The notes beneath the pieces are model-generated. The model did not search any database, had not been told where the DNA came from, and was given only the letters and a program-made list of their open reading frames with translations. A stretch of 64,000 nucleotides of DNA from assembly GCA_037176845.1 (NCBI GenBank), contig JAYKXP010000019.1, positions 434,001 through 498,000 of the forward strand, written 5' to 3'. Position 1 is the first letter of the stretch, and every line of letters begins with the position of its first letter. Below are positions 1-11,537 of this stretch, piece by piece. The stretch is from Paramarasmius palmivorus (lineage: Eukaryota; Basidiomycota; Agaricomycetes; Agaricales; Marasmiaceae). Position numbers and translations under genes: made by a program.

Positions 1-507
1 GGAAAATGAAAGTGGAGGATAAGAGGAACCAGTGGCGGGAAAATCTCCTGTGCCGTACGAAGGTCTATGGACCGAGGTGTTTGCGTTGTACCTGGAACGT
101 GGGATGGAAACGACAGAAAAGGACGAAAATCAGGAAAATCAGAAAGAATTTCTAACAAATAACCAAAAAGAGGCTGATATCCGGCTGAAAATTCCCACAC
201 GCAGAACGGTGAAAAGACGGTCTCTTGATTTCCTTGGACGTCCTCTGAAAAAAGGGCAAGCTTCCAGCTCGTTTCCTTCTTTATTTTTTCCTTCTATATT
301 CTCTTTTTCGGTTTTACTTGGATCTGGGTATATCAAGTACCAAATTACTCCCCATTCCCGCCCACTTTGACAGTACCCTTTACTCGACCTCGTCATCGTC
401 GACGGCAGTGACCAGGTCATCTTCCACGTCAAGCACCGCAGCAGAGACGATAGCTATCTCATCGTCAGAGACAACGACGACCATTTTCTTCATTATCTCG
501 ACTTTCG
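1..507. other. upstream region of the Msb1-like gene
   Basis: No gene recognised. The stretch before the ATG is pyrimidine-rich (TTTCCTTCTATATTCTCTTT around 285-305 and TC/TCG-rich runs from 370 on), as in many fungal 5' regions. Short open frames on both strands here show no family resemblance and are probably chance. Confidence 0.4.
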
Positions 508-3500
508 ATGCCTAGCATCTTCTCGCGTTCCCGTACAGCGTCTACACCTTACCCATCCTCTCCCGACTCTCCTCTCGGCCCAGATGAATTCGGTCGGGCA
601 CCTAGCCGACAATCGACCAAGGGCGGTGTCGGCAGCATCTTGGGGGGCTCAGCGACGAAGAAGGAGCGCAAGAAGGCCGCCAAAGAGCAAGCCGCAGCAT
701 CAGCAAGGATTAGGACTATGAGTGGCGCCGCCTCGCAGAGAGGGGACTCCATGTACTCTCTTAGTCCAGTCGGAGGGGTAGAAGGCGAAGGTGGAGAAAC
801 AATATTTCAGTACGGAGGTATTTACGTCCAGGAAGGCGCCTTTCTGCCCACCATACTCGAAAAGCCCGTATTCGACAATGGCCCAGGAGCGGAGCTGAAC
901 AGGTCCTTAAATTCATCTGTCTCCAGTGCATATTCGACGACATCATCTATATCCACAACAGTGTCGACTCCGACCACAATGGACTACGGATATCTTGCTT
1001 ACCAACGACACGTTGTTCTCAGTGTGGAAAATGTCGCACGGCTCGCGGACGTTGTTTGCGAAGAATTGGGAACGAGAGGTGGCATTACGACTCCTTTCAT
1101 CTTCAGCACGCTGGCACTTGACATCAGTCCCACACGGATCAAGCGGCTCATCGATACGTTCCTTGCTACATGTTCACCAGGAAGGGGCAGAACAGAAGAA
1201 GCAGAAAGGAAGTGGAGAGAAGAAGCGAGGTTCTCTGGTATGCATGAATTAGGGATGCTATTGAGGTGGGCACTTGCAAGAGTTGCCAGAGTCTGCAATG
1301 GTCAGGAGATGAGAGGGCTGGTTCCTTGGGAGTTGTACTCCCATTGGAGAGAGGAAGAAGAAGGTGAGGGTTGTCTCTTATGTGCCACTGTGGGGTCTGC
1401 TCGCTTGTATACATTCTTGCTCGATCGTCACAAGAGCCAGGCTCGCCATCAATTTCGTTCTATCTACCCCACCAATCGATTATCTTGATACTTGATGTTG
1501 ACCATTTTACATCAGCTCTCCTTTACCCGCCAACGCACTTTGCAACGTTGCTACCCTTGTTGCAACCGGCAGTACAAAGCATACTGCTGACCGTCCTCAG
1601 TCTCCTGGCCCGGCTTACCGCAAACAGTGCAACATCAGGACATACACCGCCAACTCTATCACCGCTTTTCGGACCTTTGGTGGGTAAAAACATACATCAC
1701 TTGGATCCCGTTTTAGAAACTGATGCCGTCCCCAGATATTCGGTCTAGGCGCACCATCTCTTCCTTTCCATCATACCTACGTCTATTACCTCCGCTCTGT
1801 GAATGCTCTCGAACACATCCTTCTCGCCTTTGTGCGGTGGCAGGACAATCCTAGAGCCTCCGCCAACTCTTCCAGTCCTAATGGCGAGAACATGCTCGGG
1901 AGCGTCGCTACTCTCGGTGTCCCTAAACGTCTCAAGGAGTGGATTAAGGGCTATCCAGCTATGCTTCCACATCTCCAGCACGGTTCGTCTGCGACCCGAA
2001 AAGACTCCATGCAGAACAAGAGACCCGAACCAAGGAAAGGTGCAAGAACGGTTCGCGTCATGAGTATAAGGCGCAATGTACGGAATTACGACAAAGATCT
2101 AGTCAAGAATGGCACTAGTTGGGCAAAGAAGCCTCCGCCGACAGCTGGTGCTCAGTCAAGTGCAGTGAATCTCAGCTTGACAGGAGCATTGGCCGAAAGC
2201 CGCGAATGGGAGAGGATCTCGCCAAGGACAGGCAAATCCGGGATAGACAGCTTCCCAAGTATTCGGAAGGATACAAGAAGAGGATGAACTTCCCTGCGAA
2301 TGTCAATCCTGATTTAGGAGCAGGTATCTCGTCAACATCGTCCTCAGGGGCCAACTCGCCTACAACGGATTTTGTGTATGGACTTAGCTCACTTGCTGGG
2401 GATAAGGAAAAGAAGGACTTTTTGGGTGTGGGGCTAGGTCTGAACGAGGGTGAGGATCGTTTCAAGAGTCTGACCGATCTTAAATGGGGAGAGTTCGAAA
2501 CTGTTGGTTTTGGTGGGCTTGGCACTGGTGGCGAAAACGATAAGAAGCTGGAGTTCGATTTAACAGAGGGGGCGAGGACTGTGAGTCGCAGTTATGTTTC
2601 CTGGGTTTGATCAGCCTCTGATACTCTCGTAGGAACGAGCAAAGAAAAGGCAAACACTAGGATGGGACGACTTTTCTACCGCTGGATTTTCCCGAACCGA
2701 TGCTCCGTTGAGTGCAACACTACAATTCAGCCAACCGTTGACCGCCACCATCGAACGATGGCCACAAGAGAGAGCTGAGATTGGAAAGAAGCTAAAGAAG
2801 AGGGAAAAGGTGACATAATCTCGGTTCTTTGCAGGTACTCTACTCATACTCACGGTCGTAACAGACATTGCCACCGTTTGGATGGGACACTTCCCCGATC
2901 ATTGGCGGTGAGGAAGTCATCGAAGAAGCTTTCATAGATGTCTTCTGTGATCTCATCTGGAGCTCTGGGTGGGGAGAAGGTTTGGCTGGAATGAGCGGAG
3001 CTCGTGAGCAACAAGGCAAGTTTCCCGTTGAGGACAGAGAATGTAGCTGGGCTCTGGTAAGTTGTCACCTCTGCTCGCATGTATAGAGGCTTAGTGATAT
3101 TTCCACAGGTCGAATTCAAATCTCTACCCACATCGCGGGTGAATGCTCCAGCGAAACCCAGCGACGATCCAAGGGTCGGAACTACTTTGATTCTCTTTGA
3201 AGAGTTTGTTCCTCTGGAATACCGCCAACAACTACTCGAGCTTACTACCGGTAGTCGGCGACGTCTACCCTCGCTTTTCACTCCAAGCAAGAAGCAGTGG
3301 AAGCAAGCCCCGACACTCAACGGAAGGCCTTACATCGTAGGTCACGTGCCACGTAGCCCCAGCTATCGCGAGATGGAGTTTGAGGGTCTACTGAGAGGCG
3401 ATGGTAGCCGAGAGACCAAGTTGCTCAGTCTCAGCACCAGCGTCAAAGTCCCAAGGAAAGATCCGAATGAAGTTTTCGGAATCGAACGGGCGGTGTCAGC

Positions 3501-4929
3501 AACCCCCGCCTTGCCTGGCCGTTCAACACCTGACTATCCGACCCAAGCTACGAAGGAATCATCAAGTTTTAAACGTGCGTCTCCCCAGCCACCAGCGAGC
3601 GAGGAGACGCACTCGGACTCGACGCTGCAATCACCTAGCGCAATAAAGGAGAAGAAGAGCATATTTAAACTTCCCGTAAGCCCCGCGGTGACAAGAAGTA
3701 AATCTGCAGGTCTTCCGCCCGCGGAATACTCTACAGTCGACTTTGAAACGAGACTGAGGGGATATAGTGATGATAGCAATGGAGATTCCTCTATTGACGA
3801 TCTCACCTATGGACATGAAGGTGATGAAGACCTAGATGACGAGGGCAAACGTCGGAAGCAGGACAGGTTGAGGGACCTCGAGAGGAAGAAGAAAGAGAGA
3901 CGGGAGAAGAGGATGAGCCGAGATCCGGACGATGCATGGGTCGATATTCTGGTCGGTACACAGGAAAGAAGGTTAGCCGGTCAGGACGCAGAAATGCGCC
4001 CGCGAGACAGGGCTGCGATTCGGGACCCCGAAGCAGCTAGTCTGGAGGTACAGCAGGCATTAGCTGCAGTACAAAATCGACAGTTCTCTCCCTCTGACGA
4101 TGAGGACGATCATCTGCAGAAGAAGAGAGTTCTAAACGAACATCGGCCATATGGTGACGAGGACGATGAGGATCTGGACGAGATTGAAACCGTTCCCCGA
4201 CGAGAACGGCCGGGAGATGCTGCTAGGGATAGCTATACTGACGGCGATTCAGCCTATCAAGGCATGGCGCCTAGCAGTGAAGGGCATAGCTACATAGATG
4301 GCGATGAGGATGACATAGAACCTACACTGCCACCGAAGAAACGTTTGGGCTACTTCGACCTGCATCCTGACCGACGACCGGTTTCCATGTTAGACGATGA
4401 CCCTCGGGAAAGGGCCGAAAGGAAGTATCATGACAGCGATGAGGAGGACGAGACCGACAACTTTGCCACACCTTCCGCCCCTACGCCTGCTGTCGCTTCT
4501 CCAGCTATCACAACTCCGCAAGGTCACGTACGCCCGCTTCCCGTCATACCACCTAAAGGCACAACATCACCTACACCTCCTGAAGCACTTAGTGCAAACG
4601 GTGACAGCTCCACTATTACGCTCTCACAACCGACCCCAAAGCCACTACCGAGTAAGACGGCTGCATTAATCGAGATGTACAGAGAGAAAGAGAAGGGTTC
4701 ATCTCCCGGTTCCAAAATTCCTGTGAGAACAAGCAGCGTAGCGAAGCCGGAGTTGCCTACCCCTCCAGCCTCTAGCTCTACAGCGTCCTCTCAGCCAAAG
4801 CCACCTTCACCCCCCTCACTCACCGAGCCGCCCAAGATCCCATTGGAGGAAAGTGGCAGAGCAAGTCCTGCAAGATATGTTCACGGGGCTCCGTTACACA
4901 ACGTGATGGAAGAGGAGGAGGAAGAGTAA
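508..4929 (+). CDS. Msb1/Mug8-type cell-polarity / Rho-pathway protein
   Basis: Large, mostly disordered protein of about 1,330 residues, resembling the fungal Msb1/Mug8 family that acts with Rho/Cdc42 GTPases in polarised growth. Exons as read: 508-1363, 1516-1679, 1736-2147, 2213-2580, 2633-2809, 2865-3056 and 3109-4929. These join in frame. The conserved RhoGAP-like N-terminal region includes YPPTHFATLLPLLQP, LSPLFGPL-IFGLG and HHTYVYYLRSVNALEHIL; later conserved blocks are DRQLPKYSEGYKKRMNFP and LPPFGWDTSPIIGGEEVIEE. The C-terminal 600 residues are low complexity: Asp/Glu runs, a Lys/Arg-rich segment near 3890-3920, Pro/Ser/Thr tracts and a final run of Glu. The 2148-2212 intron is uncertain: its donor GTGCTC is weak and both flanking frames look coding, so a one-base frameshift is the alternative. 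The family call is from recognition, with no search. Confidence 0.72.
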
Positions 4930-5387
4930 TTCACGCCTCTCTCAAACGCGTTCGTTGTAGACGTTGGCTCTTGTGGCAATGGACTCATTTTGGGCTGTTA
5001 CTGCGTTCCTGTTCAAGCTTTCATCGTGCACATTCATCTTTGCTCTCCTTCAACGTCACATATACCATACAGCACCTACATACTTCTCACATTATTTTTG
5101 CCTTATATTCTCTTGGTGCAGGCCATTTACACTCATTTGAAGTATTGGGCTTCTACTAACATCTGGCGATTATACCCTTCGCCTTTTCTCGCCTACGCAT
5201 TCCTTCAGCTCAACTACACATTCCGGAATCAACTCTATAAAGTTATTATTCCTCATTTTCTGTATGTTGTTTCATTTCCCTCTGCTGGCTACTTCGTGAT
5301 ACTGGCGGTTGTCACTACATACACGTCATGTCCGAGATATGTTTTATCCTTTGTTATCGTATTGAGAAACATCTATGCATGCAACAA
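4930..5387. other. convergent intergenic region
   Basis: The space between the convergent Msb1-like gene and P450-1 holds their 3' ends. An open frame of 133 codons on the + strand (from 4990) is Tyr/Leu/Phe-rich and has no recognisable domain. I see no support for a gene. Confidence 0.4.
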
Positions 5388-7836
5388 CTAAGCGCTGAGC
5401 TGGTGAGGATTCGCACGAGGAGTGAGAGCACTAGCTTGTTCTCTGATGTATCGTTCCGCTTCTTTCGATCGAGGTTTGATGGAGCATTCAAAAGGTCTGG
5501 GACCGCTGTAAAAAGATTGAGTGGCAAAAGTAATCAAAAGAACCTGTGCTGCTCACCCATTGATAGCATCATTAGGCACAAAAACCAGCTCGATGATGTT
5601 TCCGTCTTCATCGATAGCCTTCGAGATGTCAAGGGTCTTCAACATAGACACTATTGCTGAGCAGGGTTTGAATGGTGGGTGAAACTCTCAAATACTATCT
5701 GAGCTCCCTCACCTATCCACACTGCGGGGTACGCCATATGTCGCCCGGGGCAAACTCTTGAGAATTTCTCGTCAGGAACAAATGCACCTAAAGTCAAAGC
5801 CCATCAAACCTTCTTCCAAAGCCAAATACCGCAAACAATGGATCCCTGACTGAAGGGTTGATCTTCCCATTCTTCAAGAACCTTTCCGGCTTGAATTCGA
5901 AAGGCTCTGGATAAAGGTTCTATTTTCGCGTTAACTTCTGTAAGGAGGAACAGACGACCACGGACCTCATCGTGCAGGATTGCCCTAAGGCCGGAAGGAT
6001 CAGTTGTTGTATATATCAAACGGCGACACCATACCAAACATTACTAATGACCACAGAACCTGCGGGAATCCTATATCCCATGTATTCGTCTTCGTCTTCG
6101 ATGCAGTGAGGCACGCCTAAGTCGGGGGGTACTCAGAAAGGATGCCAAGACAGATAGGACGTACTCACCTATAGGAGTGACATTTTGCCACCTTGGTTTA
6201 AAAAGAGTGAACACCTGGAGCACCCCATTGTAAAGGGTTGTTTCGAGACTATACCTTAGTACCTCCCAAACAAGAGCTGTTGCGTAAGGGAGCGATTCCT
6301 CGTCCTCAAACGTAGGTAACTTCATTGCTTGGACAACTCGGTCAATCTCCTCTCGAGCCTTTCGCTGAACTTCCGGGGAAATAGCCATAGCAAATATGAA
6401 GGTTGCAAGTGCGGCAACAGTCTGGTGGAATACTGAGTGATTGTGCACAGCGACGCTTTCAAAGGGCTCACCGTATCTGAACCGGCTAAAATTCGACATA
6501 GGTGAACCATGAAGTGAACCACCTCAAAGAGCGACTCACCTAGGTACATGCCACCAGCAGTTTCCCTGATCAATGTTTCTTGCGCTTCGAAATCTTCGTT
6601 TTCGTTAACTGTCTGCAGCAAAGAAGCTACAAATGAAGGGTGATTGTGCCCTGATGCCTAGACAAACCTTTGTCATATTTTGAATATAGTGAATTTATGG
6701 ATTAGTTTCTTACTATGAGTTTCTTACTTGCGTCGAACGGTTCATTAAGCATCCTTAATGCCAGATTTTTGCCCTCGCGCGCTTTCTGCTGAAAGCCAGC
6801 ACCAGGCAGCCAAGACGGAACATGTCTCAAGGACGGGATTGAGTCCTGTGAAGCATTTCAATACATATGCAATAAACACCAACGAGGGTACGGATACGGA
6901 CTACCAAGAAAGTTCCCGGTACCAGAGCTTCGAAAAGCGGCACTATCGCATCCTCGGCCAAGGCAACATATGGGTCATCGTGTGTTTGAATTTCCAATCC
7001 GTACGCGACCGACATCACCACCTGAGCAGCATGACTAGAACAACTCTTCAGCTTCACACGGAACTGGCTAAAGGTGAAAGGTACGCACTGCTTTAGATGA
7101 GAAAGGAATGCCGCCGGGTCTTCCAAAAGCCGAGCAAGAAGATGATGAGTAGCATCTAACTCTATTGGTCGAAACTTTTTCGCGGCTTCTCGGTTGAAAG
7201 CTTTCAGGAAGAGACGACGGTGTTGGCGCCTGTACGTGCATCAGCAAGGTGTTATACTAGGGATGTATATTTCGATTCACCATCTTTCACCTATGTGGAC
7301 GGCCAATATGTAGATAAGAACGGTTGCGTCTGATCGTAAAGAAGTATGAAACATACCATATGGCTGAAAACCCAGATTCCAATCCCATCCCATGAGATCA
7401 CAGGTCATGGGTGCGGGAGGCCTACAGCTTACATTCAAAAAACTTAGAAAACAGTGCAAATGTGACGTACATACCTGCTGGAGTATATCCTCGACCGCTT
7501 TTCGAGAAGGTCGATAGCAATTTGCGCATTGTTGATTACAACTATGGAAGTGCCGGCGGCGCTGAATTGGATGATACCGCTATTGTTGCCTTGAGAATTA
7601 TATGAGACCTCGTCTAAGAACGGCGACAAAAGCGCACCATACTGCTTATCCCATTGTAAGTATATCTCCCATTCACGATGACGGGGAAGCTGCAGCAAAT
7701 TGCCCAGAAAAGGGAGTTTCGGGGGACCAGGAGGTAGAGGAAGTTCGTGTATCAGTCGCGACGATCGACGTAATAGCCGGGCGAGCAATACGAAACAGAA
7801 AATGCCTGCTACGAGATCTGCGGTGAGTAAAGCCAT
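5388..7836 (-). CDS. cytochrome P450 monooxygenase, copy 1 (OrdA-like, microsomal)
   Basis: Class II fungal P450 of about 520 residues, predicted to be ER-anchored and to hydroxylate an unknown small molecule. The start at 7836 gives a hydrophobic anchor followed by the LPLPPGPPKLPFLGNLL hinge, and it matches the start of the second copy at 12326. Earlier open sequence has only a TTG. Some 15 short exons join without a stop. The I-helix AGSDT is split by an intron after MYL, ExxR is EVLR, the PERF region is FKPERF, and the heme loop FGFGRR-VCPGRH is formed across the intron at about 5760-5805. The C-terminus ends in NPHQLSA. Compared with copy 2 it has one extra intron (6192-6254) between EVLR and WQNVTP. 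It is divergent from the dead AKR at 8413. Intact by inspection; the substrate is unknown. Confidence 0.88.
6192..6254 (-). repeat. extra P450-1 intron with a related copy at 56.6 kb (introner-like candidate)
   Basis: This 63-nt intron (donor GTATAG, acceptor CCAAG on the minus strand) is absent from the paralogue at 12326-14705, where the codons for LRFQNV are contiguous. On the minus strand its sequence matches 56611-56669 at roughly three of four positions over about 60 nt, including the exact 9-mer GCTCCAGGT. The similarity starts and stops close to the splice sites. Confidence 0.6.
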
Positions 7837-7872
7837 GAAGGTAGTTATGAGGAACAAACCTCACCCTTCATG

Positions 7873-7890
7873 ACTTATACATATAAATGC
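7873..7890 (-). promoter_or_regulatory. possible TATA element of P450-1
   Basis: The minus strand reads ATTTATATGTATAAG about 40-50 nt upstream of the chosen ATG, a plausible core promoter. The other 520 bp up to the dead AKR (7891-8412) show nothing else recognisable. Confidence 0.35.
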
Positions 7891-8412
7891 GACCTATCGG
7901 ACCGTCAAATAAAAAGAGTTGGCGTAATCGTCATGGCTTCGGTTTGAGAATGGTGCTCAGATGTTCACTGTGTCCGAAGCTGCGTGGGTGTAGAAGCTTG
8001 ACAAGTGGATGAACGAAGCAGATATGGCTGTGGTATATCAAGATTTGATCCTCCGAAGCTCAAGTGTAGGGGAGGTTTGTCGATAGTTCACTAGTTCCCC
8101 CTTCTTTGTCTAACCATCGTTAGTGAACTTGAAGAAACGCCAAGCTCACTAGGTCGTTCTATCGCCCTGGCATGGAATGTGATAAGATGGGGAAACGAAT
8201 TGAAGAGGTCATGGGCTCACCCTATAATGGATTGTCACAAGTGAGATGAAGGCAAGAAGAAAGACCCGGGTGGGTGTCAGAACCGTTCATCGGCAATACC
8301 CGGGCCCACTCACCGTCATGCACGACTTCTTGGTTGGCTTACACCTGCTTCTTCTTCTTCATAAGCAGCAACGCTGAGGCTCCGGCTAGGTGTCTGCTTT
8401 ACTCTCAGCCGT

Positions 8413-9879
8413 CATGTCCCAAAACCTAGTCAAATATCGTCAGCTACTAGGAGCTTCAGGCCTCAAGGTCTCTGTTCCCATCGTGCGCATGAGTAGTCGT
8501 GTGTTATCTCTAGGGCTTTTTCTTAGATGGTCTCGTAGATTGAGGGGATGAACTTTGGGTCTCCAGAGTGGTCTGTACGTCTCTTATTGCAACTCAACCC
8601 TCCAACATTCAACGGTGACACAAAACCATTAGCCTTTTGTCCCCGGCGAAGAAAAATCTCGAGAAATTCTTCAAGGAGCCTGGGATTGCGGAATCAATAC
8701 CATTGATACATCAAGTACTCCTACGTCAAGTCCTACGTTATATCTGAAAGAGACGTCGCAGTTCGAAAAGGTCAGCTTGAGTTGATGAGCGCCCTACCCA
8801 ATTGATCTAACCCCTTCCAGGACAAAATGCTTTCATTTGACCGACGAAGAAGCTGGCCTCCTCTCTGATCACAAAAAGACTCGACGATACGTGAAACATC
8901 GATAATCCCGCATCGCCATCTTCAACGCGATTGGCGCGTCTCTTGCCCGTTCCATCGACCTCCTGCAAATTCGCCGATATGACCCTGAAATAACCGCAGA
9001 AGAGATTGATTCAGAGCGGCAAATTTTGCAGCGCTTGTAATAATTGTAGAATGGTTACCAGCTTTTGCCCCATTGCGCCTTGTTTATGGTAACAAACCCG
9101 CCCACCAGTCGGATCCGACACTTGTGCGCCCCGCTATGCTTCACATTTGGACCATTCAAGACTATTAGTTCAGTCTTGTATGAATTGAAGGATCTGGTTT
9201 TCGGGCTTGGTGGGCTGCAGAAAGGCAATGTCGAGGATCGTCGCAGGTGTTTCGGTGGGACCATGACGCATCCTTTCGGAATTGGTAGCATCTTGTTTGT
9301 CGTCACAAGGCGCAGACGTAAACTTGAAAACTATTCTAGAATTATTACAAGCGCTGTGATACAGTGGTGCAGGCTAGATGGGCTTGGCGGTTTGCGCACT
9401 TGGAAACGAGTGGGCAAAGTTTGTTGGCATGCGGAACGAGTATTCCCTGTTGAACAGTGAAGAGGTACGGCCGCGTCACATCCTTTTACCAATATCACTA
9501 AGCCAGATCCTTCAGAAAATGCTCCCCTACTCTAAATTCAACGGTCACTTGGCCTTTATCCATCGCAGAAACACTGCCAAATGGCTCAAGAGTGCACCGT
9601 TCGAACGCCAACTAGTCGAAGTAGACGAGGCTATCGTCAAGTGTCTGGAACAACAGAGAAGTATGGTGACCCGATGGCGCAAGTCGTGCTGGCTTGGGTA
9701 TCCGTAAAGGTTGCGAGCCCGGTTCTCGGAACGGCGGACCGGAGAATGTCGCTACTGGCTTTGTGTTGAATGAGACAGTATCAGGAAGAGACGTAAATCT
9801 ATCCATGATTCCGAATGTGGTATCTGTCTGACTAGCCTTCTAGATATGTACCGAAGCCCATGAAGAGTCATACTTCTAG
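8413..9879 (+). pseudogene. dead aldo-keto reductase (aryl-alcohol dehydrogenase-like), copy 1
   Basis: Remnant of an AKR close to the intact gene at 31559-32847. The start (MSQNLVKYRQLLGASGLKV), MNFGSPEW, the GINTIDT region, IAIFNAIGASL, FVGMRNEYSLLNSEE, MLPYSKFNG, PMAQVVLAWVSVKVASP and the tail RYVPKP can all be followed, but in shifting frames. Damage includes loss of the [10 protein letters not shown] segment with its catalytic Tyr, an in-frame TAA where the living copy has a Leu codon after VNQSG (here VKHR-stop), catalytic His replaced by Arg (QIRRYD for QIHRYD), and a 328-bp inverted-repeat insertion at 9029-9356. It cannot encode a working enzyme. It lies between two P450 paralogues, so an ancestral P450-AKR pair is plausible. 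Confidence 0.85.
9029..9356. mobile_element. non-autonomous TIR element (MITE-like) inside the dead AKR
   Basis: The ends are inverted repeats: CAGCGCTTGTAATAATT at 9029-9045 is matched by the reverse complement of 9340-9356. Over the outer 26 bp the arms agree at 24 positions, and a further shared TGCGCCTTGT occurs about 20-25 bp further in on both arms. The AKR homology stops at the left end (after the CAGAGCGGCAA block) and resumes right after the right end (TGGTGCAGG), so the insertion is clear. No long target-site duplication survives. The CAG-CTG ends recall hAT-type termini, but the superfamily is not settled. Open frames inside (up to about 130 codons) have no recognisable transposase. 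Confidence 0.8.
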
Positions 9880-10855
9880 TTGACTTATCTTCGAATGTGT
9901 AATCGGTTCGATCGGTTCAGTTGCATGTTCGTTGTTCCTTGGCAAACATCCTGGCGCCTAAGTACGGCTGTTTTCCTGGTATTGCAGTGACGTGACGAAT
10001 ACATGGCAAAGTTCGGCTCTCAAGAATAATTGCAGGTGCGATGCCACGAAGTTTCCCGTCAGCTAAGGCTCATTGAAAAGCGCATTACCAGACCGGTTTC
10101 ATTGAGGAGCATCCGTAAATGGATCTTCTCGTCACTAAGCTGAAGTCGACTTCACGACGGGCTCGTTTCACTACGAGGCAACATCTAGGATAACCGCGCG
10201 CTTGTCTAATTATAGCTTCAATGTTTTACTCATGTGTTTGAGAACCATAGGGCCGCGACTCGAAAGCTACTAGGTAAGTCTAAGCTAGCCCGTATGCCGA
10301 GTGAGTGCATTATCTAAATCGCTCCCAGCAAGCTAGAGTTTGTCTGACTCTATTCAACGTTGCCCTTGACAACGCTTTGTACTACTACTAGGGGTAGTTG
10401 GTCAGGGTAGCGCCTGTCTGGCAGTGTAGCGGTTGGTCATGGACTTACCCTTTACATGTGTCTCGCTGATGAGAATCAACAACAGAATCTGTCCGCCCAG
10501 GTCGTTGTCATTAGCACCGCACCTCTCATGCGTTATCCCGAGCATCCCCCTGGTGACCATGATGAACGCCCAGTTTCTTTACCGTCAAGAATAGAAACCA
10601 ACGGCTGCGTTCCACAACCAGCTAACAAAGTGGTAAACTGATGTATTCCCTACATCCTAGACCGCACGAGTACAAATTCAACCATCAATGCAACTTACCT
10701 GTCGACCTCGAGGCTGGACAAGCGGCTAGCGTGATCGAGAACTCCGCGCGACCCGCGACCATACAACAACTGATGTCCACGGAGCATCCAGGTCGACGAT
10801 GGCAGCGAAACGGGAGTACCTCATGATGGCCAGGTACCGTAGACGGGAAATTGAG
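9880..10855. other. intergenic region
   Basis: Nearly 1 kb between the dead AKR and the RlpA-like gene. Open frames are short (about 61 codons) and unrecognisable. No repeat or RNA gene seen. Confidence 0.4.
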
Positions 10856-10862
10856 GTATAAA
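10856..10862 (+). promoter_or_regulatory. TATA box of the RlpA-like gene
   Basis: TATAAAG lies about 120 bp upstream of the ATG and is followed by a pyrimidine-rich leader (CTTCTGCTTTCCTC), typical of highly expressed fungal secreted-protein genes. Confidence 0.5.
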
Positions 10863-10978
10863 GCCTGCAAGGATTCTAGCTGTTTTCCTCACCTCACTTA
10901 CTTCTGCTTTCCTCAGCTATTCGACTTTTCCTTCAACTCCTGGAGAGTTTTTCCATCCTATTCGCTACCCTTGACAAC

Positions 10979-11537
10979 ATGTTCAAATTCTTTGTCGCTA
11001 TCTCTGCATTCGCAGTGCTCTCCGCCCAGGCAGCTCCTTCCTTGGTAGCGCGTCAGAACGTCGGAGATGGTAAGCTCCCTCCTTGGTAGTGTTCTTCGCT
11101 TGACGCTGACGACTATTTCAAGTTACGTTCTACACGCCAGGTCTGTATGATTGGGACATAATGACAAAGACTTCCGTGCTGACCTTTGTTTAATACATAG
11201 GCTTAGGAGCCTGTGGTACCACTAATGGCCCTGGGGAACTTGTCGCTGCTGTCAGCGCTGGAGTGTTCGATTCCTTCCCTGGTGCCGGACCGAACCCCAA
11301 CCGGTCAGTACTTACCTGTGTTTTTGTTTGATTAGCAAGGCTAAATTCGTCTGCAGGAATCCTATCTGCGGCAAACGCGCGCGCGTTACCGCCCGTGGAA
11401 AAAGTGTGGATGTAAAGATTGTGGACAGATGTCCCGGATGTAAAGGGGGAAGCATTGATTTGTCGCCCACGGCGTTCAAGAAATTGGCTGACCTGAGTGT
11501 TGGGAGGATTACTGGAGCGTCCTGGAAGTTCATCTGA
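10979..11537 (+). CDS. small secreted RlpA/expansin-like double-psi beta-barrel protein
   Basis: About 130 residues in four exons (10979-11069, 11123-11140, 11201-11303, 11357-11537), one of them only 18 nt. A signal peptide (MFKFFVAISAFAVLSAQAAP) is followed by a barwin/RlpA-type double-psi beta-barrel: VTFYTPGLGACGTTNG, the conserved VDRCPGC loop, and IDLSPTAFKKLAD followed by WKFI at the end. Single-domain secreted proteins of this kind are common in Agaricomycetes and are thought to act at the cell wall or during plant contact. The usual second, carbohydrate-binding expansin domain is missing, as in the short family members. Intact. Confidence 0.88.

Noticed and set aside
4990..5391. A 133-codon hydrophobic open frame downstream of the Msb1-like gene as a membrane protein.
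   Set aside because: It sits in a convergent 3' region, lacks splice partners and resembles no family; probably chance in pyrimidine-rich DNA.
5388..7836. P450-1 looked like a broken pseudogene because its blocks lie in different frames.
   Set aside because: GT-AG introns at the same positions as in P450-2 join every block, including the heme loop, without a stop.
9065..9460. A 131-codon + strand open frame as a possible gene.
   Set aside because: Most of it lies inside the inverted-repeat element and its end runs into AKR remnants; no transposase motifs were seen.
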